DNA of 64,000 bases, from positions 1-64,000 of the forward strand of contig NZ_RJKR01000013.1 of the NCBI RefSeq assembly GCF_003752025.1. The letters run 5' to 3'. Positions 58,732 through 64,000 of this stretch are shown in pieces. Under the pieces are notes generated by a model, which was not told where the DNA came from, did not search any database, and saw nothing but the letters and a program-made list of their open reading frames with translations. This DNA is from Curtobacterium sp. PhB115 (lineage in GTDB: Bacteria; Actinomycetota; Actinomycetes; Actinomycetales; Microbacteriaceae). Position 1 is the first letter of the stretch. The number at the start of each line of letters is the position of its first letter. Made by a program: the position numbers and the translations under genes.

Positions 58732-59541
58732 ATGAGCACGACGACGCCGACCGCACCCGAATCCGCCACCGAGTGGGCGGCCTGGCACGACGCCCACGAA
58801 CGAGCCCGGGCGAGCGAGCACGGCTTCCTCGCGATCACGAGCATCCGTTGGCTGACCGCCACGCCCGAGCGGTTCGACGACGCGCCGGGCACCTGGTCGA
58901 CCGGTGAAGACGGCCCGGTCGTGGAGCTCGCCGACGACGAGGCGATCGAGGTCGACGGACAGCGGATCACCGGCACGCACCGGTTCGGGCCGCTGCCGGA
59001 GCGGTCGAGCACGAACGTCGTGTGGCAGGACGGCGACGAGTCCGTCGTCATCGAGGTTGCGCGGCGCGGCGGCAGCGACGTCATCCGGCCCAGGCACCCG
59101 GGCAACCCGACCCGGACCGAGTACCCCGGCACCCCGACGTACGAGCCGTCGGACCGGTTCGTCGTCGACGCGCGCTTCGAACCGTTCGACGTACCGCGCG
59201 AGGTCACCGTCGGCTCGGTCGTCGACGGGCTGCAGCACGTGTACTCGGCCCCGGGCGTCCTCACCTTCGACCTCGACGGGCCGCGGTCGCTGCTCGCGTT
59301 CAACGGGCACGGCGACGGCCTGCACCTCTTGTTCACCGACCGCACCAGCGGCGTCACGACCTACGCCGCGAATCGGAGCCTGGACATCGCCGCCCCGGAT
59401 GCCGCCGGCGCGACCCGGATCGACTTCAACCGCGCCACGAATCTGCCGTGCGCGTACACGGCGCACGCCACGTGCCCGCTGCCTCCGGCCGAGAACCGGC
59501 TCGACGTCGCGGTCGAGGCGGGGGAGCGGCTGCCCGCCTGA
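58732..59541 (+). CDS. DUF1684 protein, second paralogue
   Basis: 269 residues. Family signature: FLAITSIRWLTATPERFDDAPGTW at the start and TTYAANRSLDI...TRIDFNRATNLPCAYTAHATCPLPPAENRLDVAVEAGERLP at the end, the latter alignable with the protein at 10918-11763. No signal peptide; function unknown. ATG 58732 is seven bases after TAGCGT (58719-58724; leaderless). A 25-bp tandem repeat begins right after the stop codon. Confidence 0.82.
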   Translation: MSTTTPTAPESATEWAAWHDAHERARASEHGFLAITSIRWLTATPERFDDAPGTWSTGEDGPVVELADDEAIEVDGQRITGTHRFGPLPERSSTNVVWQDGDESVVIEVARRGGSDVIRPRHPGNPTRTEYPGTPTYEPSDRFVVDARFEPFDVPREVTVGSVVDGLQHVYSAPGVLTFDLDGPRSLLAFNGHGDGLHLLFTDRTSGVTTYAANRSLDIAAPDAAGATRIDFNRATNLPCAYTAHATCPLPPAENRLDVAVEAGERLPA

Positions 59542-59542
59542 G

Positions 59543-59617
59543 CCCGCCGCCGCGGTGCGACGCCGCGCCCGCCGCCGCGGTGCGACGCCGCGCCCGCCGC
59601 CGCGGTGCGACGCGGTG
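59543..59617. repeat. 25-bp tandem repeat, three units
   Basis: The unit CCCGCCGCCGCGGTGCGACG plus CCGCG repeats at 59543, 59568 and 59593; the first two are identical and the third diverges in its last five bases. It begins one base after the DUF1684 stop codon and runs toward two family 1 palindromes, so the whole 255-bp gap (59542-59796) is repeat-derived. Confidence 0.82.
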
Positions 59618-59628
59618 ACGTCGTTCGC

Positions 59629-59694
59629 TGCGCGTGCATCGTCCGACACTCCACGAGGTGATCGACTCGTGGTTGGTCGGAACATGCACGCGCA
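59629..59694. repeat. Palindromic repeat family 1, copy D
   Basis: Outer arms TGCGCGTGCAT / ATGCACGCGCA are perfect over 11 bp; the inner part is CCGACACTCCACGAG / CTCGTGGTTGGTCGG with centre GTGATCGA. Part of a second tandem pair, with copy E starting 4 bp later. Confidence 0.78.
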
Positions 59695-59697
59695 CTC

Positions 59698-59766
59698 GAT
59701 GCGTGCGCAAGAGACGACGATCCACCCGTTGATCAACGAGTGGATCGTCGCAACATGCACGCGCAC
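59698..59766. repeat. Palindromic repeat family 1, copy E
   Basis: Inner arms CGACGATCCACCCGTTGAT / ATCAACGAGTGGATCGTCG, one mismatch in 19; outer arms GCGTGCGCAA and ATGCACGCGC less perfect. Its right half (GTGGATCGTCGCAACATGCAC) is almost identical to that of copy A, 37 kb away. No other feature is seen between it and the phosphatase stop at 59797. Confidence 0.75.
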
Positions 59767-59796
59767 CGGCCGCCGGCGCACCGGTCGGCGTGCGCG

Positions 59797-60357
59797 TCAG
59801 GCGAGGGGCAGGCGCTGCCAGGTGCTCGTCGCGGCCCAGCGACGAGGGTCGAACGAGAACACACTGCCCATGCCGGGCTGGTCGAGCGCCCGTGAGACCG
59901 GTTCGCCGAGCAGGTCCGCGAGGAGCAGTGCCCCGACGGCACCGTGCGACACGATCGTCACGTCGCCGTCGGCTGTCAGGCGTCGGACCACCTCGACGAT
60001 CCGGTCCTGCGCGTCGACGGCACGCTCCCACCCACGCACCGACCGGGTCGGGTCGGCGAAGAAGGCCTCGACGACACCGTCGAACTCGTCCGGTGGCAAG
60101 TACCCCGTCGCGTCGCGGTCGATCTCGCCGAGCCGGGCGTCCGTCGCGGGGACCAGCCCGACCGCGGTCCCGAGCAGCCCGGCGGTCTCGATGGCCTTCC
60201 GCTCGTCGCTCGACACGATCCGCCGGACGTCCGGGTCCCAGGCGATCTCGGCGGCAGCGGCTGCACGAGCGCGGCCGTCGCGGGACAGCCCCCACGACCG
60301 GATCGGTTGGGCGGGTGCCACGACGACCTCGGCGTGGGTCAGGAAGTACGAGACCAT
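59797..60357 (-). CDS. Histidine-phosphatase-superfamily protein
   Basis: A 186-residue phosphoglycerate-mutase-like protein. The family RHG motif is changed to LTHAEV (the phosphate-accepting His is kept, Arg is Thr); the second His is in VTIVSHGAVGALL, and SSDERKAIETA supplies an arginine. Such variants are common among small actinobacterial phosphatases, so activity is likely but the substrate unknown. ATG 60357 is six bases after CAGGAT (60369-60364; leaderless). Divergent from the reverse transcriptase gene across 63 bp. Confidence 0.8.
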   Translation of the reverse strand: MVSYFLTHAEVVVAPAQPIRSWGLSRDGRARAAAAAEIAWDPDVRRIVSSDERKAIETAGLLGTAVGLVPATDARLGEIDRDATGYLPPDEFDGVVEAFFADPTRSVRGWERAVDAQDRIVEVVRRLTADGDVTIVSHGAVGALLLADLLGEPVSRALDQPGMGSVFSFDPRRWAATSTWQRLPLA

Positions 60358-60420
60358 CCGCCGATCCTGGCACGGCGGCCATGTGCTGCCGTCTCAGGGG
60401 TGTGACCGTAGGGTGAGCGC

Positions 60421-61905
60421 GTGGAGTTCCCGGGGGAGGCGGCCGGCGCGCGTGACGCGTCGACCTCTCCGGGGTCACCCCGGGGCACGCAGGACCAGCA
60501 GGAGGACACGCCCCGAGCGGGACAGCGCGCTGCGCGCGCGACGCCGCACGGAGGCACCGACGAGTCCTCCGGGAACCCCACGCCCCTCACCGTCGTCACC
60601 GCGGCGCTGGCCGACGCGTTCCTGACCGCCGAGCGGTGGGCCGCGAAGGAGCTCACCGCCCTCGGGTACGTCGTGCTCGGCGTCGAACGGGCCGCCGTCC
60701 GGCACGCCGTCACCGCTGCGCTCGAGGCGTACCCGCGGCCACCGGTCGACGCACCACGCCAGCTCGCCGCCGTGCTCGCCCTCGCGCCCGGCCTCGTCCG
60801 GCTGCACCGCATCCGTTCGGCACGGAAGCCGATCACGGTGCTCGTGCGCCGGGTCACCGCGGTCCGTGCGCGTCCCGAGACGGCGAGCCCGCTGCTCGTC
60901 GACACGCTGCCCGAGCTCGCCCGGGCACTCGACCTCACCGTCGGCCGGCTGCTCTGGCTCGCCGACACCCGCGCGTGGAACCGCCGATCGGCACCGTCGA
61001 GCCCGCTGCACCACTACCGGCACGAGTGGATCACCCGCCCGGGGCGTGCACCTCGGCTGCTCGAGAAGCCGATGGACATGCTCCGGCGCACCCAGCGGAC
61101 GATCCTCGACGAACTCCTGACGATGCTGCCCGTGCACGACGCCGCGCACGGGTTCGTGGCCGGTCGGAGCGTCGTCACCGGAGCAGCCGCGCACACCGGC
61201 CAGCAGGTCGTGGTCACCGCCGACCTCACCACGTTCTTCGCGAGCGTCAGCGCCCCGACGGTCTACGGCGTCTTCCGGCAGGCCGGGTTCGCGGAACCCC
61301 TCGCGCACGTGCTCACCGGCATCTGCACGCACCGCGTGCCGGTCCACGTGCTCAGCGCCATGCCCGCCGGCGGCTCCCCGGAGGAGCGGCACGCGCTGCG
61401 CCAGGCGTTGGCGGGAGCCCACCTGCCGCAGGGAGCGCCCACCTCGCCGGCACTCGCGAACACCTCGTTACGGCACCTCGACGCGCGCCTGTCCGGATGG
61501 GCCGGCGCCGTCGACGCCGTCTACACCCGCTACGCCGACGACCTGACGTTCAGCGGGGGCGACCGGCTGGCCGCGCGGCCGGACGCGTTCCTGCGGGGCG
61601 TCGACCGCATCGTGCAGGAGCAGGGACACCGGCTCAACCCTGCGAAGACCCGGGTCCGTCGGCAGGGCGTCCGGCAGTCGGTCACCGGGGTCGTCGTCAA
61701 CGAGCGGACCTCGCCCGGACGTCGCGAGGTCGACCGGCTGCACGCCATCCTGCACAACGCCGCGGTGCACGGGCCGGCCTCCCAGAACCGCGCGGGACAC
61801 CCGGAGTTCCGGGCGCACCTGCTCGGGCGCATCGGGTGGGTCGAGCAGGTCAACCCGGGCCGGGCCCGACGGCTCCGCGAGGAGTTCGCGCGCATCGTGT
61901 GGTGA
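60421..61905 (+). CDS. Retron-like reverse transcriptase
   Basis: 494 residues: a low-complexity start (1-55), a helical N-terminal domain (about 56-190) and a reverse-transcriptase domain. Visible RT motifs are HYRHEWITRPGRAPRLLEKP (fingers), VVTADLTTFFASVSA with catalytic Asp268, LPQGAPTSPALAN (335-347), YTRYADDLTFSGG with the YADD box (371-374), LNPAKTRVRRQ and SVTGVVVN (VTG at 421-423). VTG after motif 7 and the R-YADD-LTFS string are typical of retron enzymes. The long N-terminus and overall length recall myxobacterial retron RTs. A C-terminal block LLGRIGWVEQVNPGRARRLREEF follows. GTG 60421 is six bases after TAGGGT (leaderless). No maturase or endonuclease domain. Confidence 0.85.
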   Translation: MEFPGEAAGARDASTSPGSPRGTQDQQEDTPRAGQRAARATPHGGTDESSGNPTPLTVVTAALADAFLTAERWAAKELTALGYVVLGVERAAVRHAVTAALEAYPRPPVDAPRQLAAVLALAPGLVRLHRIRSARKPITVLVRRVTAVRARPETASPLLVDTLPELARALDLTVGRLLWLADTRAWNRRSAPSSPLHHYRHEWITRPGRAPRLLEKPMDMLRRTQRTILDELLTMLPVHDAAHGFVAGRSVVTGAAAHTGQQVVVTADLTTFFASVSAPTVYGVFRQAGFAEPLAHVLTGICTHRVPVHVLSAMPAGGSPEERHALRQALAGAHLPQGAPTSPALANTSLRHLDARLSGWAGAVDAVYTRYADDLTFSGGDRLAARPDAFLRGVDRIVQEQGHRLNPAKTRVRRQGVRQSVTGVVVNERTSPGRREVDRLHAILHNAAVHGPASQNRAGHPEFRAHLLGRIGWVEQVNPGRARRLREEFARIVW

Positions 61906-62000
61906 GGCGCGCTGCCCGGTCTGTGACGTCCGGTTGCGCCGGGTTGCCCAGCGTTGCGGCGGCACGCCGGCCACCGCCTGCGCCTGGGTAGCGTGCGGCC

Positions 62001-63221
62001 ATGTGTCCGAGTGAGCTCCCGACCGATGACCGCTACGACGCGCTGATCGCGCCGCTCCGGCCCGTCATCGAGCAGATCGGTCTCGACGCCCGCCAGCGGG
62101 AACGCGAGGAGCGTCTCGCCACGGAACAGCTCGGCTGGCTCGTCGACGCCGGCTTCGCGCGGTGGCGGACGCCGGTCGAGTGGGGCGGGGTCGGTGCCCG
62201 TCTGTCCGACGTGTTCCGCGCGATCGCCGAGATCGCCGAGGTCGACCCGAACCTGGCACACGTGTGGCGGAACCACTTCTCGTTCGTCGAGGACCGCGTG
62301 CACGCCGAGGGCACCGCGTTCGACCGTGCGATCGTCACGCGGCTCGGCGACGGCGAGTTCGTCGGCGGCGGGTGGAGCGAGTCGCCGAACACGACCGGGG
62401 TCGACCTCGCCACGCGGATCGTCCGAGACCCGGACGGGTCCTGGCGGCTGACCGGTCGGAAGTTCTACTCGACGGGGAGCGTGTACGCCCGGTGGATCAC
62501 GGTGCTGGCGGTCGACGACGCCGGCGCGAAGTCCGTCGCGCTCGTCGACGCTTCCGACCCCGGTGTGCTGATCGGCGACGACTGGGACGGCTTCGGCCAG
62601 CGGATCACCGGCAGCGGGAGCGTGACCTACACCGACGTGCCGGTGCCCGACGAGCGGGTGCTGCCGTACGCGACCCGGTACCCGTACCAGGAGCAGTACT
62701 ACCAGACGGTGATGCACGCGATCCTGGTCGGCATCGGCCGCGCTGCCCTGCGCGAGGGCGTCGAGGCGCTCCGCGCACGAGCACGCGGCCACCACAACGG
62801 CACCGCGGCGGATCCGACCCACGATCCGGAGCTGCTGAGCGTGATCGGCACCGTCGACGCCCGGGTGCACGCCGCCGACGCCGCGTTCGCCGCGAGCCTC
62901 GGCCCGGTGGACGCGGCCGTCGACCGGCACACCGCCCTGCGTGCGGCGGGTGCGGACCCGTCGACGGACCCGGCGCTGCGTGCGGCGCTCGAGCGCAGCT
63001 GGGTCGCTGTGGCGCGCGCGCAGACCATCGTCACGGACGCCGTGCTCGACGCGACGACGCTGGTGTTCGACGCGCTCGGGTCCTCGGGGACGTTCCGCTC
63101 GCTCGGCCTCGACCGGCACTGGCGGAACGCCCGCACCCTGGCGTCGCACAACCCGCGCGTGCACAAGCGCCGCATCGTCGCCGACCTGCTCGTCAACGGT
63201 GCGAGTCCACTCGACCGCTGA
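62001..63221 (+). CDS. Acyl-CoA dehydrogenase-fold flavoprotein, DszC/SfnB-like
   Basis: 406 residues of the acyl-CoA dehydrogenase superfamily in the branch that acts as FMN-dependent monooxygenase: FARWRTPVEWGGVGARLSDVFRAIAEIAEVDPNLAHVWRNHFSFVE, then GRKFYSTGSVYARWITVLA and the C-terminal LDRHWRNARTLASHNPRVHKRRIVAD. The latter His/Asn-rich tail is typical of DszC and SfnB. ATG 62001 is six bases after TAGCGT (61989-61994; leaderless). The luciferase-like gene downstream suggests a sulfur- or amine-scavenging monooxygenase pair. Confidence 0.83.
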   Translation: MCPSELPTDDRYDALIAPLRPVIEQIGLDARQREREERLATEQLGWLVDAGFARWRTPVEWGGVGARLSDVFRAIAEIAEVDPNLAHVWRNHFSFVEDRVHAEGTAFDRAIVTRLGDGEFVGGGWSESPNTTGVDLATRIVRDPDGSWRLTGRKFYSTGSVYARWITVLAVDDAGAKSVALVDASDPGVLIGDDWDGFGQRITGSGSVTYTDVPVPDERVLPYATRYPYQEQYYQTVMHAILVGIGRAALREGVEALRARARGHHNGTAADPTHDPELLSVIGTVDARVHAADAAFAASLGPVDAAVDRHTALRAAGADPSTDPALRAALERSWVAVARAQTIVTDAVLDATTLVFDALGSSGTFRSLGLDRHWRNARTLASHNPRVHKRRIVADLLVNGASPLDR

Positions 63222-63283
63222 CGGATCCGCCGTAACGGGCCGTCACGCGGAGCAACCCGGTGACACCTGCGCACGCGGCGGCG

Positions 63284-63348
63284 ACCGACCGCCGTACGGT
63301 CGGTGCAACGGCCCGCCACGGACGCTGGGGAGGCGATGGTGGCGGGCC
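63284..63348 (+). promoter_or_regulatory. Operator, -10 and leader hairpin of the luciferase-like gene
   Basis: The palindrome ACCGACCG-N5-CGGTCGGT (63284-63304) covers a -10-like TACGGT (63295-63300). The predicted leader contains a stem GGCCCGCCAC / GTGGCGGGCC (63310-63319 and 63339-63348) with a 19-nt loop, ending 27 bp before the GTG at 63376. Protein-level control at the operator and RNA-level control in the leader are both possible. Confidence 0.5.
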
Positions 63349-63375
63349 GCTCCCACCGGACCGGAAGGCACCGAC

Positions 63376-64000
63376 GTGACCCCACCAGCCGAATCGCCCG
63401 AACAGGACGTCGTGGCCGTCCCGGACGCTGACCTCGTCTCGGCCGTGACCACCCCCGGCGGGATCGTCGCGCTCGCGGACCGCATCGTCCGGTCCGGAGC
63501 GTCCGTCGTCGCGATCGGTGCGGACCGCTTCGACCGGGCGACCGGCACCGGGTACCGGCTCGACCCGACGACGGCGACACTCGCCCTCGGTCGTGCACTG
63601 CCCGGCCACGGGTTCCTCGTCGCCGTCGCCCCGACCCGCGAGCACCCGTACAACGTCGCCCGCCGGGTGCTCTCGCTCGACCACGTCCTGGACGGCCGCG
63701 TCGGGCTCCTCGTCGGAGCGGTCGACCACGGCGTGCCCGATTCGGGGGAGCAGCACGACCCCGCCGAGTTCGCCGACGTGATCCGCGGGCTGTGGCGGAC
63801 GTGGCCGCTCGACAGCATCGTCGGTGACCGGGACGCCGGCGTCTTCGCCGACACCGAGCGGATCCTCCCGCTCGACCACGACGGCGGGCCGGACGGCTAC
63901 CGGGTGCGGGGCCCGCTCACGACGCCGTCGAGCAGGCAGGGGGAGCCGGTCCTCGCGGCCTGGCACGACGTCGACCTGCCGACCGCCGACCTCGTGCTCG
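63376..64000 (+). CDS. Luciferase-like (LLM) flavin monooxygenase, truncated by window end
   Basis: The first 208 residues of an open frame that runs off the window. HPYNVARRVLSLDHVLDGRVGLLVGA is the signature of the NtaA/SnaA/DszA branch of FMN-dependent luciferase-like monooxygenases, and ADLVSAVTTPGGIVALADRIVRSG precedes it. GTG 63376 has GGAAGG upstream. Following a DszC/SfnB-like gene in the same direction, it probably forms part of a desulfurisation or related oxidation pathway. The C-terminal part, including most FMN contacts, is not in the window. Confidence 0.75.
   Translation, partial: MTPPAESPEQDVVAVPDADLVSAVTTPGGIVALADRIVRSGASVVAIGADRFDRATGTGYRLDPTTATLALGRALPGHGFLVAVAPTREHPYNVARRVLSLDHVLDGRVGLLVGAVDHGVPDSGEQHDPAEFADVIRGLWRTWPLDSIVGDRDAGVFADTERILPLDHDGGPDGYRVRGPLTTPSSRQGEPVLAAWHDVDLPTADLVL

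Noticed and set aside
61756..61770. NAAVH (residues 446-450 of the RT) as the retron region X NAxxH motif
   Set aside because: It lies after the VTG motif near the C-terminus, not where I remember region X to be, so it is not counted as evidence.
60421..61905. Group II intron or diversity-generating element around the reverse transcriptase
   Set aside because: No maturase or endonuclease domain, no intron-like flanks, and no variable-repeat/template-repeat pair seen nearby.
1..64000. Many long reading frames on the strand opposite to real genes (for example opposite aceE, the sugar operon and the alcohol dehydrogenase)
   Set aside because: They are Arg/Pro/Gly-rich, lack family motifs and ribosome sites, and arise from third-position GC bias in genes on the other strand.

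Overview
The window is very GC-rich, densely coded chromosomal DNA with many GTG starts. It most likely comes from a Microbacteriaceae actinobacterium (Curtobacterium-like). That placement is inferred from the proteins (DUF3145, DUF3140, FasR-type PucR regulator, homodimeric AceE, AhpE-type peroxiredoxin) and from the aceE-fasR-fabD order, which matches other Actinobacteria. No rRNA, CRISPR array, prophage or insertion sequence was seen. The first 126 bases are G/C homopolymer runs that look like a contig-end artefact.

Layout. 0.2-2.2 kb: an ABC ATPase and a 2-hydroxyacid dehydrogenase. 2.3-6.8 kb: tRNA-Asn, a 17-bp tandem repeat, two GT-C type membrane glycosyltransferases and a pentapeptide-repeat protein. 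6.8-11.8 kb: peptide deformylase, a NIPA-like transporter, a GT4 glycosyltransferase, a CAU tRNA abutting an AI-2E family transporter, and a DUF1684 protein. 11.9-21 kb: the fatty-acid block (DUF3145, then fabF, acpP, fabH, fabD, fasR and aceE on the minus strand, then divergent ahpE). 22.2-29.4 kb: a two-armed cluster built around an amino acid:carrier-protein ligase, with its own carrier protein, AcpS, acyl-CoA dehydrogenase-like protein, a tandem alpha/beta hydrolase, a nitroreductase-like protein and a PaaK-like adenylating enzyme. 29.6-51.7 kb: mostly single genes and regulator/target pairs (aldo/keto reductase, tRNA-Val with a SUKH-like protein, ArsR-like/MFS, TetR/MBL, YCII/sigma, DoxX, AraC, SDR, zinc alcohol dehydrogenase). 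51.8-58.6 kb: a sugar ABC module (two Gfo/Idh/MocA dehydrogenases, Tat-lipoprotein binding protein, two permeases, divergent ROK regulator) without an ATPase. 58.7-64 kb: a second DUF1684 protein, a histidine phosphatase, a retron-like reverse transcriptase, a DszC-like flavoprotein and a truncated luciferase-like monooxygenase.

Two features recur across the window. First, at least sixteen genes start 6-7 nt after a TANNNT-type -10 hexamer (most often TAGCGT or TAGCCT), so they are probably transcribed without a leader; genes inside operons are often coupled by 4-nt GTGA overlaps. Second, the spaces between genes hold at least four families of palindromic hairpin repeats, some arranged as composite elements.

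The two loci most worth following up are the amino-acyl carrier-protein cluster (22.2-29.4 kb), which looks like a small tRNA-independent amino-acid activation pathway with its own control elements, and the retron-like reverse transcriptase at 60.4 kb, which has almost no room for an upstream non-coding RNA.
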